NCBI RefSeq assembly: GCF_039539965.1
Contig: NZ_BAABED010000001.1
Coordinates: 2,108,001 to 2,172,000 of the forward strand
Source of the DNA: Arthrobacter methylotrophus
GTDB lineage: Bacteria > Actinomycetota > Actinomycetes > Actinomycetales > Micrococcaceae
Reading direction: 5' to 3'
Length of the DNA stretch: 64,000 bases
Under the pieces are notes generated by a model. That model saw only the letters and a program-made list of their open reading frames with translations. It was not told the origin of the DNA and ran no database searches. How positions within the stretch are numbered: the first letter of the stretch is position 1; each line of letters begins with the position of its first letter. The position numbers and the translations under genes are program-made. This document shows positions 41,420 through 49,950 of the stretch, in pieces.

Positions 41420-42352
41420 CTACTTGCCCGATGTCGGCTCGCGGTAGCTGTTCACCGCGATCCGCAGTGCTTCGTCCCACGGTGTGGCCGAGACGCCGAG
41501 CATCCGTTGCGTTTCCATGGCGTCGATCACGAAGGGCACCCTGAATTGGTAGCTTGACGCGGAGACCTCGCGCATGATGGGAATGACGGTACCGAGGGCT
41601 TTGAGCAACCATTGCGGGATCGGCGCGACCCGACCTTTGACGTCCCAGCTCTCATTGACTTGCCGGGCGATTTCAACGCGCGAGAGGGAGGTGCTTGGCA
41701 CGTGCCAGGCGCGCCCCCATTCGCCGGTGTGGTCCGCGGCTGCGATGAGTGTTGTGGCGATGTCCGGTAGGAAGCTCCAACTGTGTTCAAGGTCGGGTTC
41801 GCCGACGACGCGCGCCGTTTTGGATGCCAGGAGTGGTTCGAAGAAGCTGCCGCCGAGGTGCGTTGACCTGCCTGCGGCTCCTGGGCCGAAGTAGTCGCTG
41901 GCCCGAACCTCAGTGACCCGGAGTTCACCACGTTCGTGCGCGGCTAGTGCTTTCTCCCAACCCGCCTTTCGAACAAGGCCTTTTTTCTCGGACGTTGCGA
42001 GCTGGGAGTGCTCGGTCATAGGTCCGGCCGGGGGCCCGTACGCGTAGAGGTTTCCCATGAGCACGAGCGCGGCCCCGGAGTCACGGGCTGCAGTGATCAC
42101 GGCGTCGAAGATCGGTGGCCAGTCTGTGGCCCAGTCGGTGTACGGCGGGTTGGTGCAGACGAAAATTGTGTCAGCTCCGCGTGCAGCCTGCGTGACGGCG
42201 GCCGGGTTGCTTGCGTCGATCTTCAGGGCAGTCGCACCTGGCACCGTGGAGCCGCGCCGGGTGCCGAGCGTGACCTGGTCGCCGCGCGCGGCGAGCCGCC
42301 TCGCGACCGTCCCTCCGATGAGCCCCGCGCCGAGGACGAGTTGGCTTGCCAC
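41420..42352 (-). CDS. NAD-dependent epimerase/dehydratase family protein
   Basis: 310 residues from GTG 42352, which has AGGAG 7 bases upstream; the longer frame to 42403 lacks a site. The N-terminal Rossmann motif LVLGAGLIGGTVARRLAARG is followed by TLGTRRGS, and later VLMGNLYAYGPPAGPMTEHS and KKGLVRKAGWEKAL, which resemble extended SDR enzymes acting on sugar nucleotides or similar. The canonical YxxxK catalytic pair is not clear, so it may be atypical. It is monocistronic. Confidence 0.87.
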   Translation of the reverse strand: MASQLVLGAGLIGGTVARRLAARGDQVTLGTRRGSTVPGATALKIDASNPAAVTQAARGADTIFVCTNPPYTDWATDWPPIFDAVITAARDSGAALVLMGNLYAYGPPAGPMTEHSQLATSEKKGLVRKAGWEKALAAHERGELRVTEVRASDYFGPGAAGRSTHLGGSFFEPLLASKTARVVGEPDLEHSWSFLPDIATTLIAAADHTGEWGRAWHVPSTSLSRVEIARQVNESWDVKGRVAPIPQWLLKALGTVIPIMREVSASSYQFRVPFVIDAMETQRMLGVSATPWDEALRIAVNSYREPTSGK

Positions 42353-42635
42353 GATGGTTCTCCTGAGCTGTTCGGCCGTACACGTTACTGGGTGACATCG
42401 CATACCCTACAACACGGAAATGATGCCCCGGCCAACCCTGTCTCGTCCGACGACCACACCGTCGTCTGGACAGCTCCCGTCCGATGGCGGAACTGTCAAT
42501 GACACCATCCATTGAGCTGGGTCCGATGCACGCCGGAATCGGTATCGGGGTATCAAAGATATGCATGATCGTGGCGGAGAGGGAAGCCGGTACGTCAGGC
42601 GCTCGCCCCGCCCGAGCGAAACGGAGCATCACCTC

Positions 42636-42854
42636 ATGAGAGCCCAAGCTTTGATCCACACGATCAGCGGCGACACCGCCGCCGGAGCCTGGCCATACAT
42701 CATCTTTGCCGTCGCCCGCACTCGGGACAGGAACGGGGAACTGTTCGGCTACGGCACCTGCGTCGAAGGCGACACCTCCACACATTGGTTCAGGTCCCAG
42801 GACGCCTGCTTTTCAGGCGGCCGGCGTACGGATCCGGCGTCAGGCACAAGGTGA
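42636..42854 (+). CDS. Possible small hypothetical protein
   Basis: About 72 residues from ATG 42636 (ACGGAG upstream): AQALIHTISGDTAAGAWPYI, IFAVARTRDRNGELFGYGTC, then a tail that looks random. May be a fragment of a longer gene whose 3' part has decayed. Confidence 0.3.
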   Translation: MRAQALIHTISGDTAAGAWPYIIFAVARTRDRNGELFGYGTCVEGDTSTHWFRSQDACFSGGRRTDPASGTR

Positions 42855-43323
42855 CGAACGGAAACTGCTGTGAGGGTGCTGGGCTCCAGCTGTTCGATGA
42901 CGTTGACGGCAGCCGCCAGCTTGCCAGCCTCCCCGATGCACTTCCATCAGCATGAGGCCGATGTTGGGCGTCGGGGTCCTGGACTTCGCAGAGTTCATTT
43001 ACCCTGATATCGGCGCTTGGCCCTCGTCTGTGCCTGACTTCTCGGGCGCATGGTTCCTGGGCATGAGCTGGCCTTCACGGGAGTCGACACTCCGAGAAAT
43101 GCCCTGCCGGTCACCTTCATGGACTGCGAGTGGCCACATCCCCGCGCAACGTGTTTTGGACAGCCGGGCATCCACGACCTGCGTTTCTACTCGTAAGACG
43201 TTTTCCCCTGGTTCATTTGCAGTCGCCAATGCCCGCAGTGCGTCCTACCGGAGCGCCCCCACATCGGCCTCGTCGACACGATGCGGGAGCGCTCAGGAAT
43301 CTCGCTTTACGCGGTCCAAGTGG
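42855..43323. other. Gene-free, probably decayed stretch
   Basis: No supportable gene in about 470 bases; frames on both strands are short or random in composition. It borders a frameshifted nuclease gene and continues the decayed zone. Confidence 0.45.
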
Positions 43324-44414
43324 TCACAGGTAGCTATTAACGCTCGCGCGCAGGGCCTCGGTGTGCTCGTAGATTTCTTCAAGGGAATCGATGGGAACCC
43401 GGGTTTCCTCTTTGTCGGCGCCGAACAGCCCGATATATTTCTGGGTGCGGTTGAAGTGCAGCCGAGCGATCGGTTTGCGGTTGTTGTCGTCCAGCAGTAC
43501 CGCGAAGTACGACTTGGAATCTCGCTTGGCAACGCGGGAGGGCTTCACCTCGCTGCATACGATGGCGCGGACGATCCGATAGCCCTCGAGCTCCTCCAGC
43601 GTGGTCTCGATGCCGTCGTCTGCCGCCAGGTCGGCCTCGGCGACCGGCGCGCTGGTGACCGCCGCCGCGAGAGAAGCTTCATCATTTTGTGGAAAAGTGG
43701 GAGCCCCAAGAGCCTTCTTGAGGCGCTCGTTGACCTGGTCGTTCAGGAACTGCGTCTTCGCCTTGGTTACCAGTGTGGTGAACTGTTCGCGCACCTTTGG
43801 GTGTACGCCCCGGAGTACACGCGGGCCGTCAGAAACTTAACCCATTCGTCTTCCGGTTCATGGAACTGGGCGGCCAGAGTCCTCTTGATTTCGCCGATGT
43901 ACTTTAGTTCTCCGGCGGCGCTGATGATGGAGTCGAGGTCGAAGACGTCCTTGGAAAGTTTCTGCAGCTCCGGGATCAGCGAGTCGTCGATGTCGTTCAC
44001 GTCAAGAACCAGGAACGGTTTCGCGTCCATTTTATTGGGAGCGTCAAGATCGGTAAAGAACTGGTAGATCTCGCCGTTGGTGAGGATTGCGATCCGGGCG
44101 TTGGTCACCGCAAAGTAGCGGAAAAGCTGGGAAGCGTGTTCGATCTTCACCGGCTCCGTCGACTTCTTACACTCGATCAGGATTTGTATCTCGCCGTCTT
44201 TGACGATGGCGTGGTCAACCTTTTCGCCCTTCTTGAGCCCCACATCCGCGATGAACTCCGGAACGACTTCCATCGGGTTGAAGGCGTCATAGCCAAGGAT
44301 GGTAGAAATGAACGGCATAACGAAGGCGTTCATGGGCGCCTCTTCGGTTTGAATCCCCCCGCGCTGCTGGCGCACCTTTGCTGCCAAAGCTGAGAGTTTT
44401 TCTGCAAATTCCAT
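43324..44414 (-). pseudogene. Restriction-type nuclease (type I HsdR N-terminal-like), frameshifted
   Basis: Two overlapping minus-strand frames make one protein of about 360 residues. Part one runs from ATG 44414 (MEFAEKLSALAAKVRQQRGG) and contains PD-(D/E)xK nuclease features: KVDHAIVKDGEIQILIECKK (D ... ExK), then EHASQLFRYFAVTNARIAIL. It breaks at about 43795 in a short A-run (CCCAAAGGTG), reading random residues to a stop, while the adjacent frame continues as VREQFTTLVTKAKTQFLND to 43324. One missing A would restore it. A similar layout is annotated as type I restriction endonuclease or restriction-like nuclease; no methylase or specificity gene is adjacent. Confidence 0.75.
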
Positions 44415-45496
44415 GCGTCCGCCTAGAAAACCGATTGTTCTGCCAACCGTAGCCGAGCCGTGCGACAACGCTATGGAACCAGTTCGTGTCAGCGACTGTA
44501 TTAACAGGCAAATCTGGCTCATCGTAGAGGAGAGAGCGGAGGCCGGCGCATCGGGGGTCGGCTCGACGCGGTGGCCGGTGACGCGCTTGACCGGCGCCCC
44601 CAACACGTCCGACAGGCCATAACCGGCCATCGAGGCCGACCCGCTCTACAGCATCCACAGGGTGCGAGGCACCGGCGCCAGCCTGCCCACCGACCGCCAA
44701 TGATCCCGCCTGAGCTCGACGTTCGCCAGCGATGCTCACATCCAGGTCGAAGCGACTTAGGGCATCTACTAACGGATCGGGGCCGCGTTTGGACCCCCCG
44801 GTCAGGCTATAGCCCAGCCGGACGTCAGGGCACGGGCGAGTGTTCAGGAGCACTCGTGACAGGCTGGGGTCACCTTCCTGTTTTCTTGACACCCGACGCT
44901 GACGGTCTAAGGGCGCAAGCTGACTCTATTCCTTAGGCATGGATCATGGCCGGGCATGCCCGGGCAGACTGTCAGGACCGGTCACGACAGGCCCTGTTCC
45001 TTCGCCATCCTGACCAGTTCGCGGGCAGCGTCGGCCTCGGAAATTTGAGTCTTCTTCTCCGCGATTTTCGTACTCGGCACAGACTCAAGTGTGCGGCCAT
45101 ATCGGGCTCCTCCCCGCCAGGCCTATCGCCCTGTGTGTCGAGCCAGATACACCGCTATTTCCACGATCCAGCCTCCGCTGCTGTCCCTGATGCGGAGTGC
45201 CCGGCCGTCCCGTTTTGCTCACCCAAACTCCCGCCGGGCAGTGCCAGGGTGGAGGGCATTGTGGTGACGACCCGGGCACTCGTGGCCTGGACCGGCGGGG
45301 CAAGGCCCGCCGGCAGCCCTGTCCAGGCCCCTGATTGAGCTGGGCGTCATTGATGCCTTCCAACACCTGCCGACTGCCCGACAACCCGGCGGCGGAACAT
45401 AGTTCCGTATTTACACGCGGGGCCTGCACGGATGCAGTGGAAGATCAGAACGACGACGGCAATGGCCAAAAGCCGGTGAATTCTTACGGGGACCCC
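44415..45496. other. Gene-poor zone with a transposase remnant
   Basis: Over 1 kb without an intact gene between the broken nuclease and the ferredoxin. Its only recognisable content is the IS256-type transposase fragment at 44962-45080. Confidence 0.5.
44962..45080 (-). mobile_element. Remnant of an IS256-family transposase N-terminus
   Basis: From GTG 45080 the frame reads AEKKTQISEADAARELVRMA then KEQGLS and a stop at 44982. Skipping one missing base, the next frame continues L-T-G-P-D-S-L, as expected for the N-terminus of IS256-group transposases (EADAARELV... GLxLTGPDGL). No downstream DDE catalytic domain is present, so this is a decayed end fragment. The terminal inverted repeat could not be defined. 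Confidence 0.55.
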
Positions 45497-45814
45497 TTAT
45501 ATCGAGACGTGCGCCTCCGCAATCACCGGGTGGTCCCGCCCGAGGTTCCCGAGCGCCGCGGCCCCTTGCGGCGAGCCGAGGTCCTCGAAGAACTCCACGT
45601 TGGCCCGGACGTAGTCGGCCCACTCGTCCGGGACGTCGTCGGAGTAGTAGATCGCCTCGACCGGGCAGACGGGATCGCAAGCACCGCAATCCACGCACTC
45701 TGATGGGTGGATGTACAGCGAGCGCTCGCCTTCGTAGATGCAATCCACCGGGCATTCGTCGATGCAGGCTTTGTCCTTGACGTCGACGCAGGGCTGCGCG
45801 ATCACGTACGTCAT
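45497..45814 (-). CDS. fdxA: Ferredoxin, 7Fe type
   Basis: A 105-residue ferredoxin. The first cluster is a 3Fe-4S type with C9, C17 (KACIDECPVDC) where the middle cysteine is displaced, and the second is the standard 4Fe-4S motif CVDCGACDPVCPVEA; the C-terminal acidic tail is usual for actinobacterial FdxA. It carries low-potential electrons. It lies 6 bases after the aldehyde dehydrogenase stop, so it belongs to the catabolic operon and may serve its oxidoreductases. Confidence 0.94.
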   Translation of the reverse strand: MTYVIAQPCVDVKDKACIDECPVDCIYEGERSLYIHPSECVDCGACDPVCPVEAIYYSDDVPDEWADYVRANVEFFEDLGSPQGAAALGNLGRDHPVIAEAHVSI

Positions 45815-45820
45815 GGCGCG

Positions 45821-47296
45821 CTACACACCCGTGTAGACGGTCTTGCCCCAGGTGAAGAAGTCCAGCGCGGACCTGCCCTGTTCGCGGAAGGTGTTGGTGG
45901 AGGAGTCCTTCACTCCACCGAACGGCACGTTGAGGTCCAGGCCCGCCGTGGGACGGTTGACCTTGATGACCCCTGCCTGGGCCCGCGCGGAGAAGTCCGT
46001 GGCCAAGGCCAAGGAATCGGTGCAGATGCCTGCGGTGAGGCCGTACCTGGAATCGTTGATCGCGGCGAGGCCAGCCTCGTAGTCGGCAACCTCCAGGACC
46101 GCAACTACGGGGCCGAAGATTTCCTCGGTCACGGCAGCGTCGTCGAACGGTAGCTCGGTGAGTACCGCGGCAGGGAAGAAGAGCGCCCCGGAGGACTCGC
46201 CGTCGTACTCTCCGTGCAGGAGGGTGGCCCCGCGTTCGACGGCGGTGCGCACCGCCGCCTGGTCCTGCTCGAACTGCTGGCTGCTCACCACAGCGCCCAT
46301 TTTGGCGCCGTCGAGCCCGTCACCGGCGGTGTACTTGGCCGCCTCGGCGACGAGCGCGTCGAGGAAGGCGTCGCGGATCCCCGGCGTGACATAGACGCGG
46401 GACGTCGCCGTGCATGCCTGGCCGGTGAGTCCGAACGCGCCGGCCGCGACCACCGCAGCGGCCTTGTGCGGATCGGCGTCGTCGAGGACCAGCACACCGT
46501 TCTTGCCGCCCATCTCCAGTTGGACGCGCGCACGGCGGCCGTTCAGGATTTCCTGGAGGCCAAGCCCCACTGTGGTGGAACCGGTGAAGGACAGGCCGGC
46601 GATGCGTGGATCGCGGGCCAAAGCGTCACCGACCACGCGGCCTTTTCCGTGGACCACGTTGAATACTCCGGCGGGGAGCCCGGCATCCTGGAGGGCGTGC
46701 GCAAGGTGCGTCGCGGAGAGTGGAGTGAGTTCGGCCGGCTTGATGACCACGGCGTTACCGCTGATGAGTGCGGGGGCGGCCTTCCATGCCGGGATGGCGA
46801 TGGGGAAGTTCCAGGGGGTGATGAGCCCGACCACGCCGAGCGGTTCGCGCCGAGTGGTGATGGTCGTGTCCGGCAGGCCGCTGGGAAGTACCTCGCCGCT
46901 GGCGGACCACCCGAGGGAGCCGAAAAAGCGCAGCACGTCCGAGGCGCGTTTGACCTCTCCCATGGCTTCGGCAAGGGTCTTGCCTTCTTCCCGGACGAGG
47001 TCTTCGGCAATAGCGCTTTGGCGCTCCGCGAGAAGGTTGCCTGCAGTCATGAGGATGGCGCCACGGGCAGGGGCGGGCAGGGCAGCCCAAGCCGGCTGGG
47101 CGGCGGCAGCGGCTGTGATGGCCGCGTCGACGTCGTCCGCGGTACCTCGCGGGGAGAGCGCAGCCAGTTCGTCGGGACGGGCGGGATTGATGCGCTGGAT
47201 CTCGGGCTCGCCGGACCATTCTCCGTTGATCAGATGCTGCGCTATCGCGACGTCCCGGTGGGTGGAGGTTGCGGTTTCGGCGGCGGTGGAAGTCAT
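45821..47296 (-). CDS. Aldehyde dehydrogenase family protein (catabolic island)
   Basis: A 491-residue NAD(P)-dependent dehydrogenase with GLITPWNFPIAIPAWKAAPA near residue 160, cofactor loop SFTGSTTVGLGLQ, catalytic glutamate in VQLEMGGKNGVL and catalytic cysteine in LTGQACTATSRVY. C-terminal motifs EEIFGPVVAVLE and VPFGGVKDSS are intact. The sequence most resembles 2,5-dioxovalerate/semialdehyde dehydrogenases, suggesting oxidation of a dicarboxylic semialdehyde released by the DapA-like lyase of the same operon; this is inference. ATG 47296 follows AAGG. Confidence 0.9.
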   Translation of the reverse strand: MTSTAAETATSTHRDVAIAQHLINGEWSGEPEIQRINPARPDELAALSPRGTADDVDAAITAAAAAQPAWAALPAPARGAILMTAGNLLAERQSAIAEDLVREEGKTLAEAMGEVKRASDVLRFFGSLGWSASGEVLPSGLPDTTITTRREPLGVVGLITPWNFPIAIPAWKAAPALISGNAVVIKPAELTPLSATHLAHALQDAGLPAGVFNVVHGKGRVVGDALARDPRIAGLSFTGSTTVGLGLQEILNGRRARVQLEMGGKNGVLVLDDADPHKAAAVVAAGAFGLTGQACTATSRVYVTPGIRDAFLDALVAEAAKYTAGDGLDGAKMGAVVSSQQFEQDQAAVRTAVERGATLLHGEYDGESSGALFFPAAVLTELPFDDAAVTEEIFGPVVAVLEVADYEAGLAAINDSRYGLTAGICTDSLALATDFSARAQAGVIKVNRPTAGLDLNVPFGGVKDSSTNTFREQGRSALDFFTWGKTVYTGV

Positions 47297-47359
47297 TGGT
47301 AGTCCTTCGGCTTGGCGGTTTGGATTGGAAGAGAGGGCTGTCTGGGTGGAGTCCAGGGT

Positions 47360-48145
47360 CTAGAGGCTCCGGATCAGGCCGCCGTCGCAACGCAGTGCGA
47401 CGCCGGTGATGTACGACGCGGGGGCGCTGCAGAGGAAGGCTCCGGCGGCACCGAATTCCTCCGGTTCTCCATAGCGCCGGGCAGGGATGGTCTTGCGGGA
47501 TTCGAGTTGGATTTCCTCCGGTGTGGTGCCGCGGCGTTTCGCTGCGGCCCGGTCCAGTTCGGCGACGCGGTCCGTGGCGATGCGTCCGGGCAAGAGCATG
47601 TTGACGGTGACGGCGTCGAGGGCCACTTCTGCCGCGAGAGTTTTGAGGTAGCCGGTCAACGCCGCACGGCCGGTGTTGGAGACGGCGAGGTTGGGCAGGG
47701 GGGCCACGATTCCGCTGGATCCGATGGCCAGGATGCGTCCCCAGCGCCGCTCACGCATGCCCGGCAGGATTTTCGAGACGAGCGCATGGTGCGGTTTCAC
47801 GAGCAGTTCGAACGCTGCAGCGATGTCGTCGGCTCCCAGACTGGCGGCTGCCCCGGGCTTGGGGCCGGGGCCGTTGAGCACGAGGATGTCGATGGGGCCG
47901 AGCATGTCCACAGCGCGTTCGACGGCGGCGGACACGCCGCCCGGGGTGCTGAGGTCCGCCTCGACAGCCACGGCGCTGTGGCCGTCAGCCTGGAGCTCGG
48001 CCGCGATCTTTTCTGCCAGTTCGCCACGGCGGCCGGTGATGGCCACCCGGACGCCCTCGGCGGCGAGGCCACGGGCGACCGCGAGTCCCAGGCCTCCGGT
48101 GGACGCCGCGACGAAGGCGGTCTTTCCGCTGATTCCGAGGTCCAT
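47360..48145 (-). CDS. SDR family oxidoreductase lacking the canonical YxxxK
   Basis: A 261-residue short-chain dehydrogenase. The cofactor motif is ASTGGLGLAVARGLAAEGVR with the NNAG equivalent changed to LNGPGPKPG. The usual catalytic Ser is in GSSGIVAPLPNLAVSN, but the Tyr and Lys positions are replaced (SNTGRAALTGYLK). This Tyr/Lys-less pattern occurs in a subfamily still annotated as SDR; activity may be altered or the protein may bind a cofactor only. The ATG overlaps the DapA-like stop by one base (TGATG). Confidence 0.88.
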   Translation of the reverse strand: MDLGISGKTAFVAASTGGLGLAVARGLAAEGVRVAITGRRGELAEKIAAELQADGHSAVAVEADLSTPGGVSAAVERAVDMLGPIDILVLNGPGPKPGAAASLGADDIAAAFELLVKPHHALVSKILPGMRERRWGRILAIGSSGIVAPLPNLAVSNTGRAALTGYLKTLAAEVALDAVTVNMLLPGRIATDRVAELDRAAAKRRGTTPEEIQLESRKTIPARRYGEPEEFGAAGAFLCSAPASYITGVALRCDGGLIRSL

Positions 48146-49071
48146 CAGACCCTTTCTGAGGTGGTGGGGACGGGGAAGGCTTCCAAGGCGCGGGCAGCTT
48201 CAGCCAGGTGCGTCAGCATTCCTTGCCGCAACACGCTGGGGAAAGGCGCCGCAGGCGGCCGGACCCCGGAGTCCTTGATGAGGCCCCGTTCGCGGAAGCA
48301 CTCCTTCCGGATGGCCAGGGCGATCCGGGCTTGCTGCTCGAAGTTGATAAGCGGCAGGTAGGGCAGAAGCGCGTCCCGGGCTGCGTCGTAGCCGCTGGAT
48401 TGCCATGCGCGGACGCACGCCACCAGCGCTTCGGGGTACGAGAACCCCGTCATGGCGCCGGCGGCGCCGGCCACCAGTTCGTCCAGCAGTCCTAGACCAC
48501 CCAATCCGCCGAAGACTGAAACCTCGACGGCGGCCGTCAACTGGGCGATCGCCACGCTGGTCGGTGGGGCTTCAGCCTTGACCGCGACAACGAACCTGCA
48601 GGTCTGGACGATGTAGATCAGTGCTTCCGTGCTGATGCTGACTCCGCTGGCCACGGGGTAGTCCTGGAGGACCACCTTGGCGCCGGTGGATTGGTGGATG
48701 GCGTTCAAGTGCGCGATGACTACCTCCGGCCGCGCCGAATTGGCTTGCACCATGACTGCCGCGAGCCGGTTTCCGGTCACGGCCTGGGCAGCGCGGATTT
48801 CCTCGACGGCGGTTCGGGTGAAGAGCGAGGTCACACCCACCACGAGGGGCAATCGGGTTTCCTCGACCACCACTTCCAGTGCCAGGCTGCGCTCCGCTGC
48901 GGTCAGGGCGGCAGCTTCACCGAAGACACCCAAGACAGTCAGCCCCGTGGCGCCGATGGTTTCGTAGTGCTCCACCAACTGGGCCAGGCTGTCGGTATCC
49001 AGATCGAGGGTGTTGCCCTGGAATGGTGTGGCGACGACGCCCCACACTCCCGGGGCTAGTGATTCCCGCAT
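48145..49071 (-). CDS. Dihydrodipicolinate synthase (DapA) family lyase
   Basis: 308 residues from ATG 49071, which has GGAAGGA upstream; a longer frame to 49128 has no site. TIM-barrel class I aldolase family: N-terminal GVWGVVATPFQGNTLDLDTD and GLTVLGVFGEAAALTAAERS (phosphate/carboxylate loop), and the Schiff-base lysine in FVVAVKAEAPPTS. The DapA pyruvate-site tyrosine appears in VVLQDYPVASGVS. Members cleave or form 2-keto acids; the lysine biosynthetic enzyme itself is unlikely because of the catabolic operon. The substrate is unknown. Confidence 0.88.
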   Translation of the reverse strand: MRESLAPGVWGVVATPFQGNTLDLDTDSLAQLVEHYETIGATGLTVLGVFGEAAALTAAERSLALEVVVEETRLPLVVGVTSLFTRTAVEEIRAAQAVTGNRLAAVMVQANSARPEVVIAHLNAIHQSTGAKVVLQDYPVASGVSISTEALIYIVQTCRFVVAVKAEAPPTSVAIAQLTAAVEVSVFGGLGGLGLLDELVAGAAGAMTGFSYPEALVACVRAWQSSGYDAARDALLPYLPLINFEQQARIALAIRKECFRERGLIKDSGVRPPAAPFPSVLRQGMLTHLAEAARALEAFPVPTTSERV

Positions 49072-49128
49072 TGGATTGTCCTTCCGTTCGTCCTGAAATT
49101 CGGTGCCTTGCAGCGGTTCGTGCTGCAT

Positions 49129-49950
49129 CTAGCGGCCCGGCCAGACTGGTGGGCGCTTTTCCTGGAAGGCGCGCACACCTTCGGCGGAGTCTTCGCTGTC
49201 CAGTGCGGCCATGAGGGCCGGCAGCCTGAGGCCGCGGGCTTCCGCGGCAGTGAGATGGCTGGTCCTGCTGACCATTTGCTTGACAGCCCGGACGGAGCTG
49301 GGCGCACAGGCGAGGATCTGGTCCACCCAGCGCTGCACCGCGGCGTCGAGCTCGTCTGCCGGAACCACCTCGTTGACGAGGCCCATCGCCTGCATCTCGG
49401 CGGCGTCCGCCTTGCGGCCTGTGAGGAGCATGCCCATCGCTTGGGTGTAAGGGACACGGCGCACCAGCTGGTGGATGCCGCCGTCGAGCGCCAGACGGCC
49501 GACGCGTGGTTCGGTGAGGCCGAAGCGGGCCGTGTCCGCGGCCACGACGATGTCCGCGCCGAGCACGATCTCCATCCCGCCGCCGAGCGCATAGCCGTTC
49601 ACCCGGGCGATGACAGGCACGTCGAGACTGGTGCGCAGGCTCAGCCCGCCGAAGCCGTGTGGGTCGAGCTCGGCCCAGTACTGCAGGCCTGTCTTGTCCA
49701 CGGCAGAGGCGGACATGTCCGCCCCGACGCAGAACGCCCGCGTGCCGGCGCCCGTGATGACGACGGCGCGCACGTCAGGATCGGCTTCGATCTGGTTCCA
49801 GATCCCGTTGAGCCGGGCCTGGGCGCTGCCGTCCACGGCGTTGAGCACGTGCTGGCGATCGATGACCACCGTGGCCACATGGTTCTCGATGGTCAAGGTG
49901 ACCTCGTCAACCAATTCCTGTCCGGGCCTCTCCTTGGTTGAAACAGTCAC
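49129..49950 (-). CDS. Enoyl-CoA hydratase/isomerase family protein
   Basis: A 273-residue crotonase-fold enzyme from GTG 49950 in a four-base overlap with the CoA-transferase stop. The oxyanion-hole segments are GAGTRAFCVGADMSA and VNGYALGGGMEIVLGADIVV; the catalytic region FGLTEPRVGRLALDGGIHQL has the usual glutamate pattern. It would hydrate or rearrange an enoyl-CoA made after the coupled CoA-transferase step. The final strands end RAFQEKRPPVWPGR, as in typical family members. Confidence 0.92.
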   Translation of the reverse strand: MTVSTKERPGQELVDEVTLTIENHVATVVIDRQHVLNAVDGSAQARLNGIWNQIEADPDVRAVVITGAGTRAFCVGADMSASAVDKTGLQYWAELDPHGFGGLSLRTSLDVPVIARVNGYALGGGMEIVLGADIVVAADTARFGLTEPRVGRLALDGGIHQLVRRVPYTQAMGMLLTGRKADAAEMQAMGLVNEVVPADELDAAVQRWVDQILACAPSSVRAVKQMVSRTSHLTAAEARGLRLPALMAALDSEDSAEGVRAFQEKRPPVWPGR

